Positions 23,093 to 35,885 of a stretch of DNA of 64,000 bases are shown here, piece after piece. The notes beneath the pieces are model-generated. The model searched no databases, was not told where the DNA came from, and worked only from the letters and a program-made list of their open reading frames with translations. A program made the translations under genes and the position numbers. Origin of the DNA: Podospora pseudoanserina (Eukaryota > Ascomycota > Sordariomycetes > Sordariales > Podosporaceae); assembly GCF_035222485.1 (NCBI RefSeq), contig NC_085920.1:8666001-8730000 (forward strand), in the 5' to 3' direction. Each line of letters begins with the position of its first letter. The first letter of the stretch is position 1.

Positions 23093-25192
23093 TCATAAAG
23101 GCAGGGACAACTTACCTCTCCCAAACAATGCCCTCTTTCCCCAGTCCATGGCCATCAACACTCTCGTCCTGAAACTGACGCTTTGAGCAAAGTAGATGCT
23201 TCTCCATGCATACACCGCCCACAAACCGCCAGCGAACCGCCACCCATCATTTCCGAGGTCAAAAACCGCCGAGTTACCAATATACGCCAAGCTTCCCAAG
23301 TGTTTGTACTCAAATGCTTTGTAAACCGCCGCGTCCACATCGCCGTCCGAAATCTCGTTGGCTCTTAGCCCTGGAGCCGCCCGTGCCAGCTTGTTAAACT
23401 TGTGAGCGAGGTACGACCCTTGCTGGTGGGCCCTTTGCGCCGTCGCTGGCAAGCTGGTCAGTTTGCTGTCGATTGTCTTGAGCAGCTCGCGCAGCTCCCC
23501 AAAATCCAGGGTACCGGACCGATCTCGGTCGTACTCCTCAAACAGCTTGTCTAGCCTCTTTAGATGTCCCACCGCCTGAGGAAACCGCTTCTTGACCTGT
23601 TCGGCAACATTTCTCCAGTCGGAAAAATGCAGGGAAAGCTTCTCGGGGTCAGTAACACCGTGCTTCCAGGCGATGCTTCGGAGGAAAGAAATGATGTGGT
23701 CGGCGACGTTGTTTTGAACAGTGGCGCAGTCCCCAATAGCATACACGTCTCCAAGAGGCGTGCCGTTCAGTCTTAGATGTGTGTCTGTCTCAAGGGCATG
23801 TCTGTTGTTTTGCGCCTTGCCCAGTTTCCCGCTCAAGGTTTTGCACAAATCTGCCTGAGAGACACCAGTGGACCATAGACAGAACCCCATGGGGAGCTCT
23901 TTCGTGATGACTGTTCCGTCCTTTTGCTTTTGTGTAAATACGATGCTGTCCTCCTTCACTTCGCTGACCCTCGAGTTGACCAAGACCTCAACCTGATCTC
24001 TGGCAAACCTTTCCTCGGCATAGGTCGAAAGTGTCTCGTCGTATGTGTTGAGAATGTGGTCTCTGCTCTGAATCAGATGAACTGAGATTTCGTTTCTCAG
24101 CAACCTTGGGAACAACTGGATCAGGTCTTCATTTAGCAGATCATACAGCTCCGCCGCGAACTCCACCCCAGTTGGCCCGCCTCCACTGACCACAAACGAT
24201 AGTAACCTCTTGCGATCTTCGTCACTGGTTGTTGGCAGGCAAGCCAGCTCCAGGTTGCGAATGATCCTGTTGCGGATCTCCCGGGCGTCTCTGATATCCT
24301 TCAAGAAATGGCAGTGCTCCAGCCCCTTAACTCCGTGAGCATTCGTCACCGAACCCACCGCTACCACGAGTTTGTCGTAAGGCACATAGAACCTCTGTTC
24401 AACACCATGGCAGTCCACCTGGCTGACTTCGACTAATCTCGCACTGAAATCGACATCTTCGGCCCTGGCGCGCAGGAACCGGCCCCTAACCCCGTGGATT
24501 ATCCTCCGTATCGGCTCGACCAAACTCCGCAGTCCTAATGTTCCAACAGTGGCTGAGGGCAGCATGGGCGTGAACAGGAAGTAATTGGTAGGACTGACAA
24601 CGGTGACATGCCAATCCTCAGGATTCAGTTCCTTCAGCAGCGCCACACCTCCCCACCCACCACCCAAGATCACCAGTCTTGGCTTGTCCTTTTGCCGCTT
24701 GCGGTCCTCGTCATCCTCATCGTCGATGAATACTTCCAAAATGGGAAGGTTCTTGGGCCCACCCCGTCGGGGGTTAAGTGCAAGCTGTGAGATGGTAAGG
24801 TCGGACTTGTTGGAGGCGTGGTCGACATAGGTGGTGGCATCGTAGACGAAGAAACCAATTACACCGAGGGAGACGAATAACACGGAAGAGCCAAACCAGG
24901 CGGCGAAACGATAGGCGTATTTGAGGGCTTTTGGAGTGGTTTTGGGTGCGTTTTTGGATGTTGTGGTAGACAATTGACGGAGGTGGGTTAACGTCAGGGG
25001 TGGTGTGGTGAAGAAGGTCTTGAAGTCTGGAGCGGTTCTAAGGATCGTGGTCCGTGAGGATGGGAGGTTGGAAACGATGCGTCGTTGAGAAGGGGAGACT
25101 ATTCTAGTTGGGTATGCCGATATTCTGGCCCGAAAAGGCAAAGAATGGACCGTCCGAAGCCCGGTGTCTCGAGACAGGCGACGGCTGAGCAT
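23093..25192 (-). CDS. nde1: External alternative NAD(P)H dehydrogenase with EF-hand
   Basis: Single-exon gene of 699 residues. It has a presequence rich in Arg/Ser/Thr (about 1-90) and one membrane-spanning segment (about 100-118, SVLFVSLGVIGFFVYDAT). A type II NADH dehydrogenase core follows: first Rossmann motif LVILGGGWGGVALL (about 172), NYFLFTPMLPSA, second dinucleotide fold VVSGGGPTGVEFAAEL (about 334) and YAIGDCATVQNN. An EF-hand loop (YDRDRSGTLDFGEL, about 550) is inserted before the C-terminal membrane-binding region. The insertion marks the calcium-dependent branch typified by Neurospora NDE-1, which faces the intermembrane space and passes electrons from cytosolic NAD(P)H to ubiquinone without pumping protons. 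The loop has acidic residues at positions 1, 3 and 12 type spots, so calcium binding looks intact. The convergent neighbour is urk1. Confidence 0.92.
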   Translation of the reverse strand: MLSRRLSRDTGLRTVHSLPFRARISAYPTRIVSPSQRRIVSNLPSSRTTILRTAPDFKTFFTTPPLTLTHLRQLSTTTSKNAPKTTPKALKYAYRFAAWFGSSVLFVSLGVIGFFVYDATTYVDHASNKSDLTISQLALNPRRGGPKNLPILEVFIDDEDDEDRKRQKDKPRLVILGGGWGGVALLKELNPEDWHVTVVSPTNYFLFTPMLPSATVGTLGLRSLVEPIRRIIHGVRGRFLRARAEDVDFSARLVEVSQVDCHGVEQRFYVPYDKLVVAVGSVTNAHGVKGLEHCHFLKDIRDAREIRNRIIRNLELACLPTTSDEDRKRLLSFVVSGGGPTGVEFAAELYDLLNEDLIQLFPRLLRNEISVHLIQSRDHILNTYDETLSTYAEERFARDQVEVLVNSRVSEVKEDSIVFTQKQKDGTVITKELPMGFCLWSTGVSQADLCKTLSGKLGKAQNNRHALETDTHLRLNGTPLGDVYAIGDCATVQNNVADHIISFLRSIAWKHGVTDPEKLSLHFSDWRNVAEQVKKRFPQAVGHLKRLDKLFEEYDRDRSGTLDFGELRELLKTIDSKLTSLPATAQRAHQQGSYLAHKFNKLARAAPGLRANEISDGDVDAAVYKAFEYKHLGSLAYIGNSAVFDLGNDGWRFAGGLWAVYAWRSIYFAQSVSFRTRVLMAMDWGKRALFGRGKLSLPL

Positions 25193-26672
25193 GCTGACGT
25201 TGTGGTGTAGTTATGGTGTTTGTTAATTTGCTGTTGGTTGAGAACCCCTCGCGATGTCTTCAATGACGTCAATTCGTAATCGATAAGGAGCTGCCCGACA
25301 CAAACTGGTGTAAGTGAGAATCTCAAAACCACATCGCGGGAGCGCAATTGTGTATCGATATTCAGAGGGAAGGTGAGAATTAAGGAGGAGATCGATGTCA
25401 GTTGCTCTAATTCAACAGCAGGAAATTGGAGGTGTCACGGTGCAGGGAGGGTAGTTCATCCACCTCAAGTTCCAGCGATCGCCCATCAGATACGTCAGTG
25501 CCCGTTTCCAGCTTGACAGGCCAGGGGTCTTGGCCTGGACCTGGCGGCGGCGCTTGTAAGCGCTTTTCTTTTCTTGTTCACACTGTGCCCGACGGGAAAC
25601 ACTACATTTTAGGCTGTGTCTAAATATGGCACTCTCTGCCTGCACTGTGCTCTCAGTTCAACCCCTTTTGGAGAGTGTGTCAACCTCAATGAAAGGCAAC
25701 GTTGACAGAGGTTTTTTCATATGTTTCAAGTGTTGGAGTATCTGCGTCTATTTGTTGAAAACAGATTGTAAAACCTTTACTGTATGAAAAGCGGAGTTGC
25801 ATACCGGATAGGTGTGACTGGAGTGCCCAATCACCTTATGTCCGACAGGATGCATGTATGATGCCAGTAGATTATCCCATAGGGATCTGTGAGAGGTGCA
25901 AACGCAACATGCTTGAAGCTATTAAGCGCCCCAAACATTAGACTGGCATTATATTCACGCACGGGATGAGAACTTGCATATGTTATCTGGTTCTTCAAGA
26001 TTCTGGTCTGGCTGCGCGCTGATAAAAAATAAATTTAGTATTCTGTGGTTTGTGCCGGAGACCAACTCATTTGTCAAGACAAACCTACCATCTACTGCTA
26101 GGGATCCAGTCTATTGTCCTCGGTTATGCAAAAACCAAGATAGGTATCTCTTTAGTACCACCCACCCCAGAGCCCAGCATGCACTGGCAAATGCTCTCAA
26201 GTTGAAGAAGAAAACAGGCCACTCCTCTTTTGGGAGCTGACATTGTCCTGGGGTTGGGCGCTTGGTCTTGTGGATAATGGTAAGTCGCTCACTTTGACGT
26301 GGCTCTCGCCAGCAACGACTCCTCATTTGCAGGTCAGGGACGTCCTAGAACATTTACCCCGAACCAGTTAGAGGCCGTTATCACGGCTACCTAAGGAGCC
26401 AACTATATCACCCTTTGAAACAAGCACCAGCTTTCTGGACCACTCGGAGTCCATCCACTGTTTGGTTCTGTCCCACAGACTTGTTGCGTCATGGCTTCGA
26501 GGATCTCAAGAGAACAAAGTACGAGATAGTCTGAAGAGACCTATTGCCTTGAGATTAAGACCATCTCTCCTACACATGATAATGAAGACCGCATCTATTT
26601 CTAGGCTGCCGATACATAATTGATCACACATGATCTGCCCTTCCATGTTGACTGATACATAGCGTGCTCGCT
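25193..26672. other. Intergenic region, nde1 to emc4
   Basis: About 1.48 kb holding the nde1 promoter (near side) and the 3' UTR of emc4. The part 25690-26100 is AT-rich with only short open frames. I found no feature that supports a gene. Confidence 0.5.
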
Positions 26673-27281
26673 TCATAAACCTGGCACCGCAAATTCCACC
26701 GGCTCCCTCTGCGCCTCCCACGCCAACCAGTCGCTCCTCGTCGTAGGCAACAGTCCCATCCCATTCACCTTCCAAACGCCCAGCGCAAGCGCCACGATTT
26801 GCATGACCACATAGACGAGCTTCACCTGCAGCACCTTGCCCTTGTTAGTCTCCGTCTCGAACCGCTCAAACGCCTGGTTCGTGCCGAGTATTCCCATAAT
26901 AGGGTTCTTGAAAGCCATAACAATCATCATGATGCTGAATATTTGGAGCGAATTGCCGGACATGTACATCATGATGGCGGTCATGGGCAGAGACTTGATC
27001 GGGGCGAGGGCAACCTCCCAGGCCTTTTTGAGTTTGAGGGTGTCCATTTCTTCGGGAGATGGAGGGTCGCGTTTGGGGGCAGTTTTCTTGTCTTTCTGTT
27101 ACGCAACAGCAGCAGTTAGCCAAGCGCCAGGCACAGTAGTTTTGTGAGATGTGGGACGTACTTTGGAGTTTGAGGGTTGCGAAGAGGGATAGCCAGTGGG
27201 GTCGGGGATCGACGATTTGGGCTTATATGGTGGGGGGTTCTTGAGCTCAATCGCCCATGGCGGTAACGTTGTAGCTGGCAT
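26673..27281 (-). CDS. emc4: ER membrane protein complex subunit 4 (Emc4)
   Basis: Two minus-strand exons, 27281-27162 and 27095-26673, with a 66 bp intron; 180 residues. The N-terminus is Pro-rich and cytosolic (MPATTLPPWAIELKNPPPYK). The DUF1077/EMC4 region then carries hydrophobic segments at about residues 76-108 (LPMTAIMMYMSGNSLQIF...MIVMAFKNPIMGI) and 130-150 (LVYVVMQIVALALGVWKVN), and the conserved end GLLPTTRSDWLAWE. The EMC inserts tail-anchored and multi-span proteins into the ER membrane; Emc4 is one of its membrane subunits. The first intron sits at the same place as the junction between the disordered N-terminus and the charged KDKKTAPKRDPP stretch. Divergent from the AP-1 beta gene. 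Confidence 0.92.
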
Positions 27282-28087
27282 TGTGGTGGGATGATGTCAA
27301 GGAGTGCGCGTCGCGATGGTGGTTGATTGACCTGGAGGCTTGAATGTTGAAGGTGATGTCTAGATTGAATGGCGTCCGTGCTTTAGGATGGATTTCAGGA
27401 AGCCTCTTGGCGGACCATGCTTGTTCCCGTGTCAGTGGATCCCCGTTGCTGTTCTGGACCCGCTCCCCCACTCCCCACAGAACCAATTCTCCACATTGGC
27501 TTTGACTTGGAATTGGCCCTGGCGCAATTTGAATTTCAGGGGCCTCCATTGTTGAACAACTGCCCGAGGAGAGATCCACGCAACCACCCGACTCAAGCGG
27601 ATCGGAACCGACTAAACGCATCTATCGAGCTCCCGGCAGAGCCGCAAGTTAAAACCGCCACCGACTTTGCGACCGTTGAGCGTCCGACGTTGTGCTGAAT
27701 CTCGAATTGGATAGCAAGAACGGTAATTCCGGTGGTTCCAAAGTCCGGTACTTTCTGGGGCGCCTGAGCCAGACAACAACGAAACAAAACCAACATCAAC
27801 TCGGGCTCTTAACAACGATACAAGAATAGTGACGCGACGAGATCGAAAGCTACAAGCATCCATCTTGCCGGCTTGACTTCCACGCGCGAACCGAACAAGC
27901 GATCGCCTTCGAGTCCAGAACTTGCCGAACCCAGCTTCAGCTTGGCGCGTCTATCATAAAGAGAACGAGAGACACGGAAACGACTACGAAAGCAGAGCAT
28001 TTCCAGGGCTTGGTGTGAGGGGTCCGCCCCGTTGTTGTATCAAATTATTTTGTGAGAGAAAAGAAGGAACAATCCGAGACAGCAAAC
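27282..28087. promoter_or_regulatory. Divergent promoter region emc4 / AP-1 beta
   Basis: This 806 bp interval between divergent start codons must contain both promoters and leaders. It holds short open frames on both strands, none with recognisable family features. Confidence 0.45.
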
Positions 28088-30576
28088 ATGGCGAGTGCAC
28101 AGGGAGGAGATTCGAAGCTTTTTGCTCGGGTAAGCACACAATCCCTTGTTTGGCGGTCTTGGTCCGGGTTTGCGGGGGAAGCCATCTCACCCAACCAAGC
28201 TGAGCTGTACGGATGGCTTCTGGGTGACTGGCCAAGGGCAACATCGTCGCCTTATCGCATTGCGTGTTGCTACCCTACATTCCTTGCCCCTCACCACCTT
28301 TCAGCACATGCCGTTTCTTCTACCCATACCCACCAGAAACACGACATCATGAACACCAAGCCTTCAAGATGTTCATGGCATATCTTCCTCCGTCCACTTA
28401 CTTACAAAGACCACAGGGCAAAGTCGCTGAGCTCCGCCTCGAGTTGAACAGCGGCAGCAAAAAGGACAAGAATTTCACGACGAAAAAGATCGCGCTGAAA
28501 AAGATTGTTGCCAATATGACCATGAGCAACAACGATATGGTGGCCCTGTTTCCAGATATTATTGGGTGCATGGGCATTCAGAATCTCGAAATCAAAAAGA
28601 TGTGCTTCTTGTTCTTGGTCAACTATGCGAGAATGCGCCCCGAGGTAGCAGTGAAGGCGATTCCTGTTCTGGAACATGTTGGTTGACCCCCTTTCTTCGA
28701 CCTTCTGGTTGTTGATGTGCTGATGATATGGGCAGGACATGGAAGACCCTAACCCTCTTGTACGAGCGCTGGCCTTGCGGACAATGTCTTATATCCATGT
28801 GCGAGAGTTTGTCGAGGCCACAGTGCCCATTGTTAAGCAGCTTCTCCGGGATTCTGATCCGTATGTGCGCAAGACGGCTGCGTACACTGTCGCCAAGTTG
28901 TATGATCATGACAGGCACATGGTGGAAAAGTCAGACTTGATTGACAGGCTAAACGGCCTGCTGAGGGATGACAACCCGACAGTAGTTGCCAGCGCCTTGG
29001 CTGGGCTGATGGATATCTGGGAAAGAAGCGACGCCATCAAACTTACCATTGATTACAGCAATGCGTCCAAAATGGTTGCCATTCTGCCAGATTGCTCAGA
29101 GTAAGTCCAGAGTTGTGCATACTCGGGAAGGGACGTGCTGACAGATTTGACAGATGGGGCCAAACATACATCTTGGAAGCCCTCATGTCGTATGTTCCAC
29201 AAGAAGCAGGGGAAGCTACCCTGTTGGCGGAGCGTATAGCACCTCGACTTTCTCACTCCAACTCAGCAGTTGTCCTCACCTGCATCAGAGTAATTCTCTA
29301 TCTGATGAACTACATTGCCGACCAAAAACAGATCTCCGCCCTCTGCAGGAAACTGTCACCACCGCTCGTCACTCTGTTGGCCAAGGGACCCGAGGTTCAG
29401 TACCTGGCCTTGAGGAACGCCCTCTTGATCCTACAGCGCCGCCCCGAAGTCTTGCGCAACGACATCCGCGTCTTTTTTTGCAAATACAACGATCCCATCT
29501 ACGTCAAGGTCACCAAGCTCGAGCTCATCTTTATGCTGGCCAACGAAAAGAACATTGACGAAGTCCTGACCGAATTGCGAGAGTACGCCACCGAAATCGA
29601 CGTTCACTTTGTCCGCAAGGCTGTTAGAGCGATCGGAAAGCTTGCCATCAAGATTGAACCCGCCGCGCGCCGGTGCATCAACCTGCTGCTGGAATTGGTG
29701 TCAACAAAGGTTACTTATATCGTCCAAGAAGCCACGGTCGTCATCCGCAATATCTTCCGCAAATACCCCAACCAGTACGAGTCCATCATCGGCACCCTGT
29801 GCGAGCATCTCGACAGCCTCGACGAACCAGAAGCCAAGGCGGCCATGGTCTGGGTCATTGGCCAGTACGCCTCCCGCATCGAGAACTCGGACGTGCTGCT
29901 GGAAGACTTTTTGGACTCGTTTTCCGAAGAGCCCGTCGAGGTTCAACTCGCCCTTTTGACCGCTACAGTCAAGTTGTTTATCCAACGGCCGACAAAGGGC
30001 CAGGATTTGGTCCCCAAGGTTCTCAAATGGGCCACCGAGGAAACAGACAACCCCGACCTGCGAGACAGGGCGTACATGTACTGGAGACTGCTGTCGACAG
30101 ACATGGAGGCGGCTAAAAGGGTGGTCATGGGCGAGAAGCCAGCCATCACTGCCGAGAGCGAGAAGCTGGACCCGCAAACCCTCGAGGAGATGTGTTTGAA
30201 CGTGGGCACCCTGGCTACAGTGTATCTCAAGCCGGTGCAGACTGTGTTCAGGAATGCGCGGCCCAAGAAGTTGCACGACAGCCCGTGCCTGCAACGTCAG
30301 GAGGTGGCCGTTCCTGGTTTGAGGCAGCCGGGGGATGACGGGAACAAGAGTTTGAGCGGGTTCGGGTTCGGTAGTGACAAGGCGGTCCAGAGGCAAGGGA
30401 ATATGAGTGCGGCCGTATCAGACGCGGATGCCTACTTTGCGCAGCAACACACCAGACAACAAGATGGATTTGGGGATCAGGGGCATGGAGGCGGGTATGT
30501 GGTCAGCCAGTTTGACGCCCAGGTACCAGTCTACTCTGCACAGGGGCAGCCAAACAATGCCGACCTTTTGCTGTGA
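28088..30576 (+). CDS. apl2: AP-1 complex beta-adaptin
   Basis: Four exons: 28088-28129, 28417-28677, 28736-29100 and 29154-30576; 696 residues. The first intron is 287 bp, follows only 14 codons, and is followed by [10 protein letters not shown]. The protein is the Adaptin N alpha-solenoid (HEAT-like repeats) throughout: [63 protein letters not shown] and the [20 protein letters not shown] block. The sequence is closer to beta1 than to beta2/beta3 as I remember them. A Gly/Gln-rich hinge follows (about 600 onward) and the protein ends at PNNADLLL without the C-terminal ear domain of animal beta-adaptins, as is usual for fungal Apl2. It sorts clathrin-coated cargo between the trans-Golgi and endosomes, in line with Golgi-linked neighbours here (Ypt6, Kei1), although the genes are not adjacent. 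Confidence 0.9.
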
Positions 30577-30769
30577 TTCGAGTACATGTGTCGACAAAGG
30601 ACAGGTTGTCTGCATGAGAAATGAGCGCAAGATGATACATTGCATTAGTTTAATACCATAATTCGTTCTGCATTAGATCCTTCACCATAATTGTCAGCCG
30701 TAATCCTGTCTATATCCCCACTTCATCAGTTTGTCGTCGGTGTGCAACCCAAGGGGCCGTGGGAGGTGG

Positions 30770-31492
30770 TTACACATAAGTCGTCTTCTGTCCGCCCCTT
30801 TTGTAGCTCCAGAATCTCAACCCGATCAGGCTGCCGCAAAGCGCAACCCCAACCACGAACATCAAACTTTGGTTCGCGACAGCTTTGTGGCACAGTCCTT
30901 GGAGCCTACTGAATGCCAAATCCGGGGATTTTAGGTCCTCCTCGCGCAGATAACCAGCAAGTGGCTGCGGTCTGCCAACATCAATCAAGCCTCCGTTGAT
31001 GAGACCGGTAAAATACAGGCCTCTGCCGTCGTCGTCCCCCAATGAGCAGCCATGGGTATCCTTGAGTCCAATCGACCAAGCCTGATGTTCCTCCGCATTA
31101 GCACTCCGCCTCGAGGGCGGTACGGGGGGAATGAATACTCACGATTCCGGCTGCGATGACCAACAATGCGGCGATACCGTCCAGAGCCATCAGGGCAATC
31201 GTTGGGACAATGTCCTCGAGCCATGTCCACCAGATGGCGCCGAGGAGGTTGGCCACGGCTACGACGATGGTGAAGGCGGCAACGAAGATGGTGAACTTGG
31301 TGGTGGTGGGGGGGTCGCCATATACCTGGCCCTTGAGGAAGGTGAGGGTCAAAGCCAGGACCGTGATTGATAGGATGAGCTATTCCAGGTTCCGTTGTTA
31401 ACCACAACACTAAGGACAGGACAGGCCACAGCATCATGATAGCATACCTGGAGGGCTCGAAACACGGCCGTAACCACTTTGGACTTGCCCAT
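30770..31492 (-). CDS. MARVEL-like four-span membrane protein
   Basis: Three minus-strand exons: 31492-31448, 31379-31143 and 31081-30770, with introns of 68 and 61 bp; 197 residues. The N-terminus MGKSKVVTAVFRALQ leads straight into a first span (LILSITVLALTLTFL). A second (FTIFVAAFTIVVAVANLLGAIW), a third (IALMALDGIAALLVIAAGI) and, after a cysteine-containing loop, the reduced C-terminal part with another hydrophobic stretch (SLMFVVGVALCGSLIGL) follow. This four-helix layout and the Gly/Ala pattern match MARVEL-domain proteins of fungi (Nce102-like), which associate with plasma-membrane microdomains or transport vesicles. The last hydrophobic segment lies near the end with a basic tail (RFWSYKRGGQK). 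Assignment to MARVEL is by topology and general similarity only. Confidence 0.65.
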
Positions 31493-32683
31493 GGCTGCCG
31501 GTTGTGTGTTGCACTTGGATGGACTGGGTACAGTACAGGACCTGGGGTGTACACTGGGGATAATTTCTGTCAGTCTGAGAAAGCGGATGAGGAGCTACAG
31601 CTTGGGGTCGGGTATTTGATGTGCAGTAAGGGAAGGCAGGTGCGGGCGTGAGTGTTCTAGACTGCCTGAGCTTCTTTTCTTGGAGGGCGGGAGCGAACAG
31701 GCAGCTGTTCAGTAAAAGCTGGAAGTCATGAAGGACCTCCCGTCTTTCCCAAATGGTGGTTGAGGTGATGTCTTGGAGGGGTTGGATCCTACTCACGGTG
31801 TTGGGTTTCAGGGGGTGATGTTGCAATGGCGTGACGAAAACAAGGTCAATTGACAGAGGAAATACGAGAAAGAAAACCAACAAGGAGGGTTCTTCCCTTA
31901 TATACTAGCAAATTCAATAGTGAATCTGGTAAAGGTAACCACTACCATAGCCGCATTGAGAGTGGGCGAATGCGTGGAACTTGTGTCTTGTGTCACCAGA
32001 TAACACCACCAAAGAGTCACCATCAGGTTCAACGTCTGGTCTTCAATCTGATCACAAACGCTTGGCGGATGCCTGCTTTACCCTGAGACACATGTTTTGA
32101 TACGGCACTTTTAGCGTTGCACTCATAGATTTCTTTGTCCATGCCCTCGGACGATGTGGTGTGGTGGTCAGGACCGAGGTCTGACAGCCTTGCTAGACCC
32201 CTTATGTTATGGTGTAGATGCCAAGCCACGTTGGTTACAACCTCAGCTAACCAAATTGGCATCCGAAGGAACTTTCACTGAAAGATTTTATCTTTCAAAA
32301 TGCATCTTATGTGGAATCCTCAAAAGCTTCATGTGCAGAGTTCTCATGGGGAGACGGGACTTCGGTTCTAATATAGATTGGGCGCTCTTGGCCACTGTAT
32401 GGTTATCATGGCTATCACCAACAGTTATATAGGGAGATACACCAGCTGAAAAACACACCCCTATGAGTATTTAATCCCAAGCCACAGACAGTATCGGTTG
32501 AAATTGGCTGGCCCTTTGTACGCTTTCCTTGTCACAAGCAGCCGCCTTGCTTAACCCATCGACCCAAATAAAATTATTCGGAAGCAGCTGATTGCAAGAA
32601 AAAAAAAGGAGGAAAGCTGTAAACTTGGAACCCTCTGACCGGCCCCCGACACAGATTCATTCAGCTATATCATCATCCGTGCT
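31493..32683. other. Intergenic region, MARVEL gene to nma111
   Basis: About 1.19 kb with the promoter/leader of the MARVEL-like gene and the 3' UTR of nma111. I saw no gene in it. Confidence 0.5.
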
Positions 32684-35600
32684 TTACACGTCCACGTCAA
32701 CGTCCATATCTGCAGCATCCCCAGGAACGGGAACAACCCCATCCTCCCCTTCACCTTGAACCACCTTGCCGCCGCCTTCGTAGGTGACTCTCCGCCACCC
32801 AGTCTCCTCCTCAGGGTCCTTGATGAGCTCCACTGTGGGGAAATAATGCTCGTTCTTCTTCATGGTAACCATCCACGGCACACTATCAAACGTCACTGCC
32901 CTCATGCGGAAATCTGCGAAACTTGTCAGAATGTGGTAAGAAGGGCGGTGTGTACTAGAAATAAACTTACAGGTATTGTCGGGAATCCTAACAACCGCAG
33001 CCAAGAAGCTCTCCAGGTCCGGAGTCGGCTTGTTGTTGACATGTGTAATGAAGTTGGTCGGCGCCAACCCATACTGATACGCCGGGGATCCACGAGTCCG
33101 GGCAGAGACATAGACCTCGCTGAATAGTTCGCTGATTTGTTGTCTGACGGCATGGTGTGGTCTATGAATGATGGCACCGCAAAAGGAGATTGCCCGGTGC
33201 GTCTCGACGTCATCAGCCGCGACGGTGGGTAGTTTCAACTTCAACTCCTGACGCTCACGCACAATCACGGCATCCAGAAACTCGTTGGCGTACATGACAT
33301 CGAGATCAGATATTCTGGTGATCATACTGCCGTTCAGTGTCAAAATTATGTCGCCCTCAAGCAGAGCCGGGGCCTCTTTCTCCTCCACACGCTCACAGGT
33401 GCACTTGGTGACCATGAAGAGCTGGTGATGGGCAGTATTGGCCACAGAGACCTTCTCGATCCATTCCTCAGAGACACCCATTAGGCGCGCCTGAAGCATC
33501 TGGACAGCGCGGAGCTCGACTGGCAACATGCGCAGCTTGGGGACGATGCCATCCTGAATCTGCTTGAGGACGGGCAGCAGAGTAGGAGTGGCAAGGCCGA
33601 GATGGTACTCCTCATCTCTGTGGGTCGAATGAGAACGCTCTCCCAGATATGTCAACCACAGGGCCTGAACGGTACCGTCCTGCGCAACCAAGACTCCGCT
33701 GCCGCACTGTCCACTGAGACTGGTGTCGACAGTGATAGCGTCGAAATTGACAGCACGATAACGGGGCGCCCCGGAGTTTGCCGGAATCGTCACAGCAAAA
33801 CTCTCGGTGACCGTGGTGGCCGCGTGAACGATTCGGCCGATTCTGTTGTAGCCGATGAAGTAAGTTGAGGCACCTTGGCTGATCTGCTCGTTACCCAGTT
33901 TGGCGCTAAGAACCGGCGCTTCAACCAGCTTAGGATCATACTGAATGATGGCGTAGTTTTGCAGAGGGTGGAGAAAGACCACTTTGCCCTCCACCACAAT
34001 GGAATCGGCGATAGTGATGCTGATATCGCAGAGATCGTACGGAACGATGGCTCTGGAGATCACCACGAGGCCCTTCTCTGCATCCACGACCAGGCCCATT
34101 CCCCACTTCCGGTTCTTCGGGAAGCCGTCCAGCTTGACCGGAAGAGTGCATTGAACATGAACAAAGCTTCTAACGAGATCTGCCACGGCAGGGTGAGATG
34201 TGTGCTCCAGCTGAATGAATCTGGCCTTGGTGGGAACCGGAGGGATTGGGGGAAGGGGGTCCGCGAGGTTGGTGAAGTCCCAAAGTCCAGTCTTGTCGTT
34301 TCTGACTGCCAGCTTCATCTTCTTGGCCCAGTGGCGGTCGACGAAGATAATGGTGGTGTTCAAAGTGTGCAGATCTCGCAGATGTTTATATGTGACAACA
34401 ACCCTAGACTTATCCGGAATCCCCTTCAAAACGTCAATGAAGGTATCGAGGTCGGGTGTCTTCTTATGGTCCACAGTCTGGATTAGCCACCCGCATTCAG
34501 AGCTCTCAAAGCGCCAAGAACCACCGGCCTCGCAGACGTAGACACCCTTGCAGGCCACACCGTACAGACGGGCTTGCTGGTACGACAACTCGTGAAAGCT
34601 ACCGCCCGCAACCGAGACGAATCGATCAGGCGTAATCTTATGCAGATCACCGACCTCCACCTCGACTTCGACCTCATCGCCGCCACGCAGCACCAAAAGC
34701 TTGACAGTACCTCCAACACTGGAGTCCAGAATATCATCCAGGCGAATGAACTGAGTCAGCATTTCACCGTTGACTTTGATCAGCACATCGCCTTCCTCGA
34801 TCTTCTTGTGCGAGGGACCCCCAGGGAGAATAATTTCGGCAACCAACATGTTGGTCTCCTTGGGGAACTTTTCGCGGACTTGAGCCTCCCACTCAGGGGT
34901 CAGGCCCAATCTCCGGCATTCGTCAAACGGCTTAAGAACGAACTGAGTTTGGATATCTCCGCGGGTGATGGGATTTCCTTCTTGCAGACACTTGAGCGCG
35001 CGGAGAGGGCGGTCTAATGGGAGGAAGTAGTCTGTGGAAGCACCGTCGCTTCTCCCTCCAGCTTGAAGCGCCACGGCATATCCATCGATGTCTACCACGG
35101 GACTGCCCGAAGAACCGCCGCTGGCTGCGGCGCTAGCCTGGTAGTAGCATGTGTTGAAATCGCTGTACCCTTCGCCATATTCGGGAGCATTCCGGTCCAA
35201 TCTGCTGATCACACCCGAGAGGATACTGAGCTTTTCTCCAGCATCGTTGCCGACCACTCTAATCTCAATGCCCACCTTTGCCAGATCTGGCCGAAGCTGG
35301 AGGGCCTCAACAGGCATGTATTTGATGGCTTTGGGGTCGAATTTCAGGATGCCGAAGTCGTGGACCGGATCGCGATACACGGGGTAGGCGTCAACCTCCT
35401 CGTGGTTATCAAACACGCAGTAACCCCAGAAGGGTCCTGACCCAACAACGTGACGATTTGTCAAGATGTACCTATGATGAGTGTGGAAATCAGCACATAT
35501 TCACACGTTTACACCCAAGCGTAATAACTGACCCTCTCTCCGCATCTACCACGAACCCCGTGGCCTCGCTGGTCAAGGCGGGGTCTGTATCGAAGCTACA

Positions 35601-35885
35601 TGTCTGGCAAAAGCGGATTGAGACGACATTTCGTACCACCCGCTGGATGGTTTCTTGCCATTCGGCGGTATCAGGACCAGCTGGGAGGAGGGCAGCCAGC
35701 TTGTCGTCAGGCTCTTCGTATTCGGGCTCGATGAAGCTGTCGTCGGGTCTGTCGGGGGTGTTCTCGCCGCCCGAAGTATCCAGATCCCCATTGGCGCGAT
35801 GATGCTTGGGGTGGCGGGCATCCAGTGCATGGGGTGGCTCTTTGCGCTTGGTGCGAACTGACGGGGTCAGGTTGGAACCGTTCAT
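32684..35885 (-). CDS. nma111: Pro-apoptotic HtrA-type serine protease Nma111
   Basis: Three minus-strand exons: 35885-35533, 35471-32971 and 32913-32684, with introns of 61 and 57 bp; 1027 residues, close to the known fungal length. The N-terminus is basic with a nuclear-localisation-like RTKRKEP. The first protease domain carries the triad: His in [10 protein letters not shown] (about residue 125), Asp in DPVHDFGIL and Ser in [16 protein letters not shown] domains follow (for example [23 protein letters not shown]). A second, degenerate protease-PDZ tandem follows ([13 protein letters not shown], then [12 protein letters not shown]), typical of this duplicated HtrA2 relative. Splicing the last intron gives [19 protein letters not shown]. 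In yeast it is nuclear and promotes apoptosis-like death, with Bir1 as a substrate. Start chosen at [10 protein letters not shown]; in-frame upstream codons look like leader sequence. Confidence 0.94.

Noticed and set aside
25974-26240. Open frame of 88 residues in the nde1-emc4 spacer
   Set aside because: It starts at a non-ATG codon, has no family pattern, and sits in AT-rich intergenic DNA.
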